Assembly: GCA_018401015.1 (NCBI GenBank)
Contig: JAGYLP010000018.1
Coordinates: 1-37,776 of the forward strand
Origin: Bacteroidales bacterium
GTDB taxonomy: Bacteria > Bacteroidota > Bacteroidia > Bacteroidales > M50B96
Direction of reading: 5' to 3'
DNA length: 37,776 bases
In this document: positions 1-7,675 of the stretch, one piece after another
Layout: each line of letters begins with the position of its first letter
How positions within the stretch are numbered: the stretch's first letter is position 1
Notes under the pieces: model-generated
Databases searched by the model: none
Told to the model about the DNA's origin: nothing
What the model saw: the letters and a program-made list of their open reading frames with translations, nothing else
Translations under genes and position numbers: made by a program

Positions 1-245
1 TCCATTTTTTCTTTGAGGGTACGCCGACGATAATTATCGAAATCGGCCGATAGACGCAAGTATTTGTCCTTCCAGATGCTATCGAATTCTTCCTGATTGA
101 CAGCGAGTTCGGATTCATCTTTCGGTTCGGAATCGGAGGGTGATTCCGACTGAGTTTCGGTTTCGGTTTCCGTGTTTGCGTCTTGTTCTAACTCCGGTTG
201 AATCGGTTCTTGCTCCTCTTGATTCAGATTTTTTTCCTCTGTCAT
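1..245 (-). CDS. grpE: GrpE, nucleotide exchange factor for DnaK (N-terminal part, cut by window edge)
   Basis: Read on the reverse strand from the ATG at 245, the frame stays open to the window edge. It begins MTEEKNLNQEEQ and continues as a low-complexity acidic tail rich in Glu, Gln, Thr and Ser. Then comes the hallmark start of the GrpE coiled coil: WKDKYLRLSADFDNYRRRTL, followed by KEKM. This segment is strongly conserved in Bacteroidota GrpE. GrpE releases ADP from DnaK in the cytoplasmic Hsp70 cycle; an acidic disordered N-terminus before the long helix is normal for the family. The C-terminal four-helix and beta-wing parts, and any dnaJ partner, lie outside the window. A Bacteroidota -7 box sits about 45 bp upstream. 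Confidence 0.9.
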   Translation of the reverse strand, partial: MTEEKNLNQEEQEPIQPELEQDANTETETETQSESPSDSEPKDESELAVNQEEFDSIWKDKYLRLSADFDNYRRRTLKEKM

Positions 246-291
246 ATTGCTTGATGCTTTTCTACTTGGTTGAACACTAAAAATTAGCGTG

Positions 292-299
292 CAAACCTA
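292..299 (-). promoter_or_regulatory. Promoter -7 box for grpE
   Basis: The reverse strand reads TAGGTTTG, an exact match to the Bacteroidota primary-sigma -7 consensus TAnnTTTG. Transcription would start near 285, giving a leader of about 40 nt before the grpE ATG. No convincing -33 TTTG lies at the usual spacing, so the call rests on the -7 box and its position. Confidence 0.4.
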
Positions 300-401
300 A
301 GCAAATAATCTGCCAATGGCTTGGTGCAGACAGTTTGTCAGGTGTCGAAAAACAATATGTTTTTGGATTTGAACCCATTCTGAAAAGAAGAATTCAAGAG
401 G

Positions 402-545
402 ATGGATTTTCAGCCTATGCTATGCGAATATAAAATCGCACATCAGCCCGAATTCAACCGGCTGCAGCTACCTCCCGGATCTTACTTCTATCGTTTGGAA
501 TGTGAATCAGGAACTTATAACCGAAAAATGATCGTCCTTCCTTAA
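402..545 (+). pseudogene. Orphan T9SS type A sorting-domain remnant
   Basis: A 47-codon open frame ends in the tail of a T9SS C-terminal sorting domain: EYKIAHQPEFNRLQLPPGSY, then FYRLECESGTYNRKMIVLP and a stop. It lines up with the end of the neighbouring secreted protein (LPAGTYYYRLES and RKMLIMN). The N-terminal strands of the domain, including the usual YPNP start, the signal peptide and any passenger, are missing. Just upstream, another frame (about 376-410) reads LKRRIQEDGF, which could be the preceding piece after a frameshift. The simplest reading is the 3' stump of a lost secreted-protein gene. The rest of 246-731 holds the grpE promoter box and nothing else recognisable. Confidence 0.7.
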
Positions 546-731
546 GGTAGATTTTAGGAGAAAGAATCCCATCTAATATCAAATTAGTCCAAATTACTCC
601 TAAAAACACAAATCCTGGCGTCAACTTTTAGGAAGAAGACCAAATTACTAATACCTTTAGGTCTCAAATCGATTTTCAACTTATCAAATGAACAACCAGA
701 CCAACCGAAACTAATTAAAATCTTTTCGAAC

Positions 732-3700
732 ATGAGAAATTTTTACCTGCTATTGCTCATTAGCATGATGCTCTTACCAGGTTTCAATGCCTTCGGGCAA
801 GAAGCCAGCCTGTGCACTGAATCAGTGTTAACACAGGAAATGTTCCAACATCAGAAAAACACCCCTTCGCAAAATAATCTTCTCCCCTCAACGGAATCTT
901 CCACTCGCTTTCCATTCATTGAATCGAAGGTGGAGCATTGGAACAAACTCCACCGGATGATAGCCCGAGGGAATAAAACCAATCAAGTTCCCTCGTGGAT
1001 TGAAACAGCCTTGGAAACAGAACCCAGTGGAGGCGATGCTCCTGAAGTGAATTCGCTTACGGCTTCGTTCACCGTTTCGGCTACCAACGTTAGTGTTGGC
1101 GACACCATCCTATTCACGAATACCAGTACCGGCAGTGTGTTGGGTGCCTATTGGGATTTTGGCGATGGAACCAACTCCACCTCAATCAATGCGATGCATG
1201 CCTACGCTGCACCCGGAGTTTATACGGTTGGACTAGGTATAACCGATGGAATAGGTTATGATGTTTACGAAGCGGTCGGTTTAATTACAGTCACTGCAGC
1301 TCAAAGCTCTACCGTGTATTTCGAGGAAGATTTTGGTGGCGGATCGATACCAACAGGATGGAGTGTAACCGACGGTAATTCAATGAACTACAACTGGTAT
1401 TGGTCGGACGATCCACGCCCGGGAATTGCAGGATACTACAGTTCCAACAACGATACCTTTAGAGCAACTACGGCCGACAACGGTTACATGATGATATCGG
1501 GCGACATATACAACGCCGGGGGAAATGCTACCTTAATGGACGCTTGGCTTATAAGTCCTAGTATTGACTTTAGTGGAATAAGCACCGCTAAAATCGAATG
1601 GCAACAATATTTCCGGTATTGCTGTAGTGCAAGCACGGTACAAATTGAATTGGGAGTTAGTACTGATAATGGACTTACCTGGACCTTCTTCGATGCTCGT
1701 CAGGGAGTTCCGGTAAACGTTATTTCCGAGAATCCGGCACATGTTTCCATCAATGTTAGTTCGGTGGTAGCCAACGCACCCTCGGTTAAATTTGCTTGGC
1801 ATAAAGGAGGTGCTTCGCATTATTTCTGGGCCATCGACGATATACAAGTGGTTCAGGCCCCAGCCAACGACCTTGTTTTAACCGATGCGCGCATCCTGGC
1901 ATTTAATCCAACGGCCAGTTACTACCATGGTTTCTACTCGCAAATCCCCTTGAATCAAGTGCAACCGCTCGAATTCAGTGGCAGTATTTACAATGCAGGA
2001 GTAGCAGCACAGACCAATGTAAACTTGTTCGCGAATGTAAGTTCCGGAGGAACTTCGGTATTTAATCAATCGTCGGGCTTGAGCAACTATTCCTTAGCCA
2101 GCGATTCAACCGATGATTTCGTTGTAAGTCAGAATTTCACAGCGAGTGCAATAGGAACCTACGAGTCGGAATTCACGGCAACTGCCTTGGAAACCGACCA
2201 GGTACCTGAAAATAATACCGGAGGATATGCATCCTGGGTTGTTCAGTCGAACCCGATTTATGCTCGCGATATAGCCCGAAACGGAAGTGTGGGAGTGCAT
2301 AATTACACTGCCGGAGCCGATGGCGATTTTATTGGGGTTCGCTACACATTGGCATCCAATCAAAACCTACATTCTTTCTCGGCCTACATCGCTTCTAATT
2401 CGGCTATTGGAGCAACTCTCTATCCACAAGTGTATTCCGACGATGGAGTTGAAATCCTTTTAGAATACGAAGGAACGCCCGTGGTAATCGATTCGCTCGA
2501 TGTAGGGACCTGGGTTCATTTTGAATTTCCCTCTACCGGAGGCGGAACACCCTTGTATGCCGTTAACAACTACATTGTTGGGCTGGAATTTTATTATCAG
2601 TCTACCGGTGGTGTAGTTTCAATTGGAAGAGACTTATCCGACATTCATGAGTTTTCTTATAGCTCAAGTATTCGTTTGGGCGGAGACTATTACTATTTTG
2701 AAGGCTTGCCCATGATTCGACTCAATCTGAGTGGAGCCATCTTGCCTCCCACTTTTACCGAAATCCTTCCCAAAGAGATTTGTGCAAATACCACCGATTC
2801 AATGGTCCACACGTTTACAGTAGCTGCAAGCAGCGCGGGTGCCGGACCGGTTTCCCTTTCGATGGCGAATCCTCCCTCCATAGTTACTTCGTTTACCGAT
2901 AATGGAAATGGAACGGCAACGGTAGTGGTAACCACGCATCCCTATCATATCGGGTCAACCCATTCTTTCTCCATTCTGGCTGATAATGGGACAAATGAAA
3001 ATGAATTCTTTCTGAATGCTCTGGTCGATACCTTCCCCGATTGTCAAAATGTTCCCCTTGCAGTTCCCGATTGGGAATACACTATTACCGGAAATAACCA
3101 CACCATTTTGATTCAAAACACTATTCCGGCCACAATCGACAATGTACCGGTTACCAATGGGGATTACATCGGTGTATTCTTTGAGGATGGAGGTGAGTTA
3201 CATTGTGCAGGTTACGAGCTGTACACAGGAGCAAGCAACATTGCGCTTACCGCCTGGGGCGACGACACCCAAACATCGGTAAAGGATGGGCTCGGTATTG
3301 GTGAAGTCTTTAAGTTCAAGATTTTCCGTGCTTCCGACCAGGAAGTGTTCGATGCTCAGGCTACTTATATTCAACCACCAGCCTTCCCGAATACGGGTGA
3401 GTACCAGATTAATGGCATGAGCGGACTCGCCTCATTAATCGCTCAAACTGTTCAGTATCAAACCATCAACATTCCGGAAGGATGGCGTTTTATTTCAACC
3501 TACATCGATCCGTTTGAACCAAATATCGCCGATGTTCTGAGCGATGTCGTGAGTAATGTTACGATTGTAAAAAATGCCACCGGACAAACGTACTGGCCTA
3601 TTTACAGCATTAACACGATTGGAGCCATGCAGATTGGAAAAGCATATCAGCTTTATAGCACTGCTGTTCTAGAATTAGTAGTGGAAGGTTTAGCCGTGGA

Positions 3701-4574
3701 ACCCGAGAATACGCCCATCAGTCTTCCTGCCGGATGGAGTTACCTTGGATATTTGCGTCAGACCGCAGCACCGGTTAATGTGATGATGTCCGCAATTGAC
3801 AACTACATTAACATTATGAAAAACTCCCTCGGTCAAACCTATTGGCCTCTTTTCAGCATCAATACGATAGGGAATATGAATCCCGGCGAAGGATATCAGG
3901 TCAATATGAGTAGTTCGCATAACTACACCTATCCGGCCAACTCGACTACCTTCCAGAGTGTTTCAGTTACTCATCCTCAACCTGTTTATTTTCCTTCTCT
4001 GGAACCAACCGGGAATAATATGTCGGTGGCTATTCCTTCTGCAAGCTGGGCCCTTGGAAGCGAGTTGGCAGCATATCGAGCTAATGGTGAATTAGTTGGG
4101 TCGGCCTGCATACAGCACCCTTACACTTCCATCAGTATATGGGGAAAGGACGACGTGTTGAACCGAGGAATAGAAGAGGGAGAAGTCTTCTTCCTAAAAC
4201 ATTGGAATGGACAAGAAGAGCAGTGGTTAGAGGTAGTGAGTTGGACTCAGGGCGACGATGCTTATCGGGCCGATAAAATGGCCGTAGCCGGAGAGATACA
4301 GACCAATGGAACCAACTTTTTACTCATGCCGAATGTGCCGAATCCTTTCCAAAGCACCACTCAGTTTCGCTTCTATTTGCCCGAGGCCGGAACTATTCGA
4401 CTAAGTTTATTCAATGTAGCCGGGCAGGAAATTGCAGTTCCGGCTCATGGCAGTTACGATCGAGGCTTACATCAAATCGATTTCGACCGGGCTCAGCTTC
4501 CGGCCGGTACGTATTATTACCGACTGGAAAGCGATCACGGAATTCAAAGTCGAAAAATGCTGATTATGAATTAG
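732..4574 (+). CDS. Large secreted PKD-domain protein with T9SS type A sorting domain
   Basis: A 1280-residue exported protein. Residues 1-23 are a signal peptide (MRNFYLLLLISMMLLPGF, ending NAFGQ). A PKD domain spans about 109-188 with the core WDFGDG. A jelly-roll domain of the MAM / choice-of-anchor J kind follows (about 195-375: EEDFGGGSIPTGW, WLISPSIDFSG, WAIDDIQVV). A CARDB-like stretch comes next. Two related modules near 780-880 and 1095-1170 share GEL..CAGYE and IWGKDD/AWGDD signatures. Between them are two tandem GW...GQTYWP...SINTIG repeats (about 910-1062). The last ~85 residues are the sorting domain (PNVPNPFQSTTQF to RKMLIMN), so the product should cross the outer membrane through the Por machinery and be anchored or released. 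Its ligand is unknown; an adhesin or matrix role is inferred. It ends at a strong hairpin terminator shared with thiL. Confidence 0.85.
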   Translation: MRNFYLLLLISMMLLPGFNAFGQEASLCTESVLTQEMFQHQKNTPSQNNLLPSTESSTRFPFIESKVEHWNKLHRMIARGNKTNQVPSWIETALETEPSGGDAPEVNSLTASFTVSATNVSVGDTILFTNTSTGSVLGAYWDFGDGTNSTSINAMHAYAAPGVYTVGLGITDGIGYDVYEAVGLITVTAAQSSTVYFEEDFGGGSIPTGWSVTDGNSMNYNWYWSDDPRPGIAGYYSSNNDTFRATTADNGYMMISGDIYNAGGNATLMDAWLISPSIDFSGISTAKIEWQQYFRYCCSASTVQIELGVSTDNGLTWTFFDARQGVPVNVISENPAHVSINVSSVVANAPSVKFAWHKGGASHYFWAIDDIQVVQAPANDLVLTDARILAFNPTASYYHGFYSQIPLNQVQPLEFSGSIYNAGVAAQTNVNLFANVSSGGTSVFNQSSGLSNYSLASDSTDDFVVSQNFTASAIGTYESEFTATALETDQVPENNTGGYASWVVQSNPIYARDIARNGSVGVHNYTAGADGDFIGVRYTLASNQNLHSFSAYIASNSAIGATLYPQVYSDDGVEILLEYEGTPVVIDSLDVGTWVHFEFPSTGGGTPLYAVNNYIVGLEFYYQSTGGVVSIGRDLSDIHEFSYSSSIRLGGDYYYFEGLPMIRLNLSGAILPPTFTEILPKEICANTTDSMVHTFTVAASSAGAGPVSLSMANPPSIVTSFTDNGNGTATVVVTTHPYHIGSTHSFSILADNGTNENEFFLNALVDTFPDCQNVPLAVPDWEYTITGNNHTILIQNTIPATIDNVPVTNGDYIGVFFEDGGELHCAGYELYTGASNIALTAWGDDTQTSVKDGLGIGEVFKFKIFRASDQEVFDAQATYIQPPAFPNTGEYQINGMSGLASLIAQTVQYQTINIPEGWRFISTYIDPFEPNIADVLSDVVSNVTIVKNATGQTYWPIYSINTIGAMQIGKAYQLYSTAVLELVVEGLAVEPENTPISLPAGWSYLGYLRQTAAPVNVMMSAIDNYINIMKNSLGQTYWPLFSINTIGNMNPGEGYQVNMSSSHNYTYPANSTTFQSVSVTHPQPVYFPSLEPTGNNMSVAIPSASWALGSELAAYRANGELVGSACIQHPYTSISIWGKDDVLNRGIEEGEVFFLKHWNGQEEQWLEVVSWTQGDDAYRADKMAVAGEIQTNGTNFLLMPNVPNPFQSTTQFRFYLPEAGTIRLSLFNVAGQEIAVPAHGSYDRGLHQIDFDRAQLPAGTYYYRLESDHGIQSRKMLIMN

Positions 4575-4602
4575 GAACCGACTACATCATTTAAAATTTA
4601 AA

Positions 4603-4661
4603 CGTGCCGGTAGTTTGTTGAGAGCTTTCCCTTTGCAACAAGTTTACCGGCATGTTTTTTT
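4603..4661 (+). terminator. Hairpin terminator between convergent genes
   Basis: A long stem forms between CGTGCCGGTAGTTTGTTG (4603-4620) and CAACAAGTTTACCGGCATG (4636-4654), with a small internal mismatch and a 15-nt loop. It is followed by seven T residues on the forward strand (4655-4661). It terminates the PKD/T9SS gene and lies right after the thiL stop on the other strand, where the T-tract is weaker, so it may act in both directions. Confidence 0.8.
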
Positions 4662-5691
4662 ATGCTCCATGGTTCCACCCCTGAGCTTTCAGTTCAACGG
4701 CAGCATCACCTTGGGTTATCAAGTAATATCCTTTTTCCGGATTCGTAATGTGTCCGATTACACTGATTAACTCTTCGTCCTTTATTTTATCATAATCCTC
4801 CGGAGCAATGGTAAAGAGTAGTTCGTAATCCTCGCCGCCGTTCATAACAGCTGTTGTAGAGACCAAGTTCATCTCTTCGGCAAGCTTCATCGACACCATA
4901 TCGATGGGAAGCTTATCCTCATAAATACGGCAACCTACCTGCGATTGTTGGCAAATGTGCAGGATTTCCGACGATAATCCGTCGGAGATGTCGATCATGC
5001 TTGTGGGTTTAATGCCTTTGCTGCGAAGCATTTCAATGAGACCGCGTCCGGCTTCGGGCTTGAGGAATCGTTCAAGAGGATAATCATATCCGGCAAACTG
5101 AGGTTGAACTTGCGGGTTGTTGGCAAAAACGCGTTTTTCCCTTTCCAGGAGTAACAAGCCCAGATAGGCAGCCCCTAAATCGCCGGTAACGCAAATTAAA
5201 TCGTTCTCCCGTGCACCATTTCGATAAACGAGCTGATCGGCGGAAGCATATCCAAGAGCAGTAATCGAAATAGTCATTCCGGTGAGGCTAGTGCTGGTGT
5301 CGCCTCCTATCAAATCGACACCATAGCGGTCGCAGGCCAAACGAATTCCGGCATATAGCTCTTCGATCATTTCGAGAGTAAACTTCGACGAAACAGCCAA
5401 CGCCACCGTAATTTGTTTTGGGATAGCATTCATGGAATACACATCCGACAAATTGACGACCACCGCCTTATACCCCAGGTGTTTGAGCGGCGTATAAATT
5501 AAATCGAAATGGATGCCTTCTGTCAGCAGATCGGTGGTCACAACCACTTGCATACCGGCAGGGGCGATAACAGCCGCATCGTCGCCTACGGCCAGTATTG
5601 TTTCGGCGTTCTTGATGACTAAATTCTCTGTCAGATGACGGATCAATCCGAATTCGCCCAGCGTAGCCAGGTCCTTTGGTTTTTCTTCCAT
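4660..5691 (-). CDS. thiL: Thiamine-monophosphate kinase
   Basis: A 343-residue cytoplasmic protein, full length for ThiL, which phosphorylates thiamine monophosphate to thiamine diphosphate with ATP. ThiL/PurM-superfamily motifs appear in order: GEFGLIRHL at the N-terminus; AVGDDAAVI, the metal-binding Asp pair; TTDLLTEGIHFDL; LSDVYSMNA; GGDTSTSLTG; VTGDLGAAYLGL; the C-terminal MIDISDGLSSEI; and NGGEDYELLFT. All expected metal-binding aspartates are present. The ATG at 5691 gives the typical N-terminus, MEEKPKDLATLGEFGLI. It is transcribed alone, convergent with the upstream secreted-protein gene. No thiamine biosynthesis genes or TPP riboswitch were seen beside it. Confidence 0.95.
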   Translation of the reverse strand: MEEKPKDLATLGEFGLIRHLTENLVIKNAETILAVGDDAAVIAPAGMQVVVTTDLLTEGIHFDLIYTPLKHLGYKAVVVNLSDVYSMNAIPKQITVALAVSSKFTLEMIEELYAGIRLACDRYGVDLIGGDTSTSLTGMTISITALGYASADQLVYRNGARENDLICVTGDLGAAYLGLLLLEREKRVFANNPQVQPQFAGYDYPLERFLKPEAGRGLIEMLRSKGIKPTSMIDISDGLSSEILHICQQSQVGCRIYEDKLPIDMVSMKLAEEMNLVSTTAVMNGGEDYELLFTIAPEDYDKIKDEELISVIGHITNPEKGYYLITQGDAAVELKAQGWNHGA

Positions 5692-5787
5692 GCTATTGAT
5701 TGTTTGAGTGAAAACAGATCCTATTAGCTTAAAACTTTCTTTGAAACAGCCATTTTTCCTTGCTCAACACTCATTTTTTTAAGGCTT

Positions 5788-5795
5788 CAAAATTA
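5788..5795 (-). promoter_or_regulatory. Promoter -7 box for thiL
   Basis: The reverse strand reads TAATTTTG, an exact TAnnTTTG match, about 95 bp upstream of the thiL ATG. The -33 element is not clear. Confidence 0.3.
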
Positions 5796-5836
5796 TCCTT
5801 TTTCCGCCCTCCTCCATCACGAAACGATAAAATGAT

Positions 5837-5844
5837 TATCTTTG
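5837..5844 (+). promoter_or_regulatory. Promoter -7 box for the tRNA gene
   Basis: TATCTTTG is an exact TAnnTTTG match. It ends 19 bp before the mature tRNA 5' end, the spacing expected for a short leader. No clear -33 TTTG is visible. Confidence 0.5.
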
Positions 5845-5863
5845 CCGCCACAAATGAAACTGA

Positions 5864-5940
5864 GGGCCTATAGCTCAGTTGGTTAGAGCAACTGACTCAT
5901 AATCAGGTGGTCCCTGGTTCGAGTCCAGGTGGGCCCACCA
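5864..5940 (+). tRNA. tRNA with CAT anticodon (Ile2 favoured, elongator Met possible)
   Basis: A complete 77-nt cloverleaf with an encoded CCA end. The acceptor stem is GGGCCTA/TGGGCCC (one T-G wobble), the D-arm is GCTC...GAGC, the anticodon loop is CTCATAA, and the T-arm contains GGTTCGAGTCC. The CAT anticodon fits either elongator tRNA-Met or tRNA-Ile2, the latter modified to lysidine by TilS. In E. coli, TilS selects tRNA-Ile2 partly through C4-G69 and C5-G68; both pairs are present here, whereas E. coli elongator tRNA-Met has U-A and A-U there. This favours Ile2 but does not prove it. The outermost anticodon-stem pair (27-43) is A opposite G, a mismatch. The gene stands alone with its own promoter box and terminator. 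Confidence 0.95.
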
Positions 5941-5943
5941 AAC

Positions 5944-5974
5944 AAAAACCGATGCGAAAGCAATCGGTTTTTTT
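5944..5974 (+). terminator. Rho-independent terminator after the tRNA
   Basis: AAAAACCGATGC, a GAAA tetraloop, then GCAATCGGTTTTTTT: a stem with one bulged A and a seven-T tract, directly after the tRNA CCA end. Confidence 0.85.
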
Positions 5975-6343
5975 GTGGCCAGCCTATGAGAAGTTTATCC
6001 CCGATTAGCGAAGCGATATCGGGAAGCAAGGTGGCCCACACAAATTTTCCTCCCCTGAATCTTTCTCCATAATCAAAAGCATGGTATCCATAGGCAACCG
6101 GGATGGTTTGCTTCTTGCATAAGATGAACAGCTAATCGACAAAGTCTCGTCAGTTTCCCTTTCAGGTGGCAGACTAACAGCTTATATCGTTTGATGCGCT
6201 GAATTCTATCGAGAAAGAGGGAGATAAGAAAGTTTGAATCCAAGATTTTGATTGGTTCGATTACTTAGGTTTGCTTGTTTATATCCTAATCAGCTATATC
6301 GACTTCTACTTATCTTTCAATAAAACACTTGGGAAAAATGAAA
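5975..6343. other. Non-coding stretch with a tRNA-end echo
   Basis: No convincing gene was found here. It contains an inverted repeat CCCGAT (6000-6005) / ATCGGG (6018-6023). Just after it, AGGTGGCCCACACAAA (6029-6044) resembles the tRNA 3' end plus downstream bases (AGGTGGGCCCACCAAACAAA) with small deletions. A reverse-strand open frame of 63 codons at 6073-6264 has no plausible start and no recognised similarity. The remainder is featureless. Confidence 0.4.
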
Positions 6344-7285
6344 TTAGCGTTTCAACCAACGCAAAGGAATAGGTAGTCGATTTAGGCGGAGTGTTGGGTA
6401 TTCGGTAGGATGAGCTCCAAATCCGTGAAAGAAATCGGCAATGGAGGGGATGTTCGATCCTTCGAAATCGAAAATGATGTTTCGGCCGGAATGAGTGGCA
6501 ATGATTCGATCGATGAGGTGGCGCATTGCTCCTGTTTTTCGGCCGTCGCTATTACTGGCCGATGCAAGCAAAATGAGCCGTCCGAGGCCATAAAGCACAA
6601 AAGCGGTGGCTACTAGCTGATTCCTTTCGTCGTAAACTCCAAAGAGATTTCCTTTTCGATGTTTTTGTGCGGCCGCAATGAGGCGCAGCAAGAGATATTT
6701 CGTTTCGTGAGGAAGGTCGCCCAATTGTTGCAGCAGGTTTTGTTCGTAGAACTGGATAAATTCCATGTTCGTCAGATCCTTCATGATTGTCAGCTTCGAC
6801 CGACGGGCAATTTTCAGATTTTTTTTGTGGTCCTTGGAATAATTCGACAGGAGTTGTTCGTAAGGTTGAATCAAGTCGAGTTCGTAATTCACATTCCTTT
6901 TGAATGGAAAAATGGTGGGATCCGGCTTATTATGCACATTGAGATTTACTTCTATCCATCGGAAAGATTTCGGGATGCTTTGAACGAAAGCGGTAAGCAG
7001 TTCCGAATCGATTTTATTTTTACTGATGAGGCCCAATTGCTGACAGAAGAATGGCAGATAGATATAACGAATGCCCCATTTCTGTTTTACGGGTAGCGGG
7101 AAAATGCTATCGTAATCGCCTTGAACCAGGGCGTGCCATCCGGGGCTAACAACTTCTAAATACCAGCTATAAGCGTAAACAGTTCCATTAAAAGCCTCGT
7201 TTACACATCGATCCCATCGTACAAAATCGATTTCATCGTGCGTGAGGTAGCGAATGGAAGGATTGGACATTTGAGAAGATATCAT
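6344..7285 (-). CDS. FemAB/GNAT-like acyltransferase-fold protein
   Basis: A 313-residue soluble protein without signal peptide or membrane segment. Its layout resembles the FemAB-like, double-GNAT proteins common in Bacteroidota. The N-terminal half has a substrate-side motif (NGTVYAYSWYLEVVSPGW, then PLPVKQKWG and YLPFFCQQLG). A central KNLKIARRS segment follows. The C-terminal GNAT half has LVATAFVLYG, then ASNSDGRKTGAMRHLIDRII, and ends FDFEGSNIPSIADFFHGFGA. FemAB-like enzymes transfer aminoacyl or acyl groups; the substrate cannot be read from the sequence. The start may be the ATG at 7285 or the one five codons in, at 7270 (MSNPSIRYLTHDEI), which gives a more usual N-terminus. It is a single gene, and no operon partner hints at its pathway. 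Confidence 0.75.
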   Translation of the reverse strand: MISSQMSNPSIRYLTHDEIDFVRWDRCVNEAFNGTVYAYSWYLEVVSPGWHALVQGDYDSIFPLPVKQKWGIRYIYLPFFCQQLGLISKNKIDSELLTAFVQSIPKSFRWIEVNLNVHNKPDPTIFPFKRNVNYELDLIQPYEQLLSNYSKDHKKNLKIARRSKLTIMKDLTNMEFIQFYEQNLLQQLGDLPHETKYLLLRLIAAAQKHRKGNLFGVYDERNQLVATAFVLYGLGRLILLASASNSDGRKTGAMRHLIDRIIATHSGRNIIFDFEGSNIPSIADFFHGFGAHPTEYPTLRLNRLPIPLRWLKR

Positions 7286-7675
7286 CGCTGATTATTGAAG
7301 CGGTTATGAAACGGCAGGCTAAAATAAGTTTTTCCCACTGCATAGTGGTTTTTCACTCTTCTTTTTTCCTTTGAAAAAATAACTAGGAAAAATGGGGCAA
7401 CCTTTCCAGGTTTTTCATGTCTAATGATCGAAGTTAGTTTAGGAATATTTGGTGTGGTTGCGGAGGATGAAGTTCTGTATTGGTTGTAAATTGTTAGCTG
7501 CTAATTTGCAGTCTGTTAAAACAATTTTAATTTAGCTGCCTTTTAGGTTCAATTGGGGGGTTGAGTGCTTAGATTAGTTGACTGATGCAAGTAGTTCTCC
7601 GCAACCTTTTTTAGTTAGAATGGAGTATCCCTAAGCAGGAGACTCATAGAAATAATGTGTAATCGAAATTGTAGT
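7286..7675. other. Intergenic region between divergent genes
   Basis: About 390 bp, AT-rich, with no gene on either strand. It should hold promoters for both flanking genes, but no exact TAnnTTTG box was found for either. A weak 5-bp hairpin followed by T residues lies at 7335-7352, but no gene upstream of it would use it. Confidence 0.4.

Noticed and set aside
6073-6264. Reverse-strand open stretch of 63 codons between the tRNA and the FemAB-like gene
   Set aside because: No plausible start codon at its beginning and no recognisable similarity; could be a relic but cannot be supported.
6659-7096. Forward open frame of 145 codons inside the FemAB-like gene
   Set aside because: It is antisense to a clearly conserved protein and shows no motif of its own.
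7335-7352. Small hairpin followed by T residues
   Set aside because: Only a 5-bp stem and no gene upstream on that strand to terminate.
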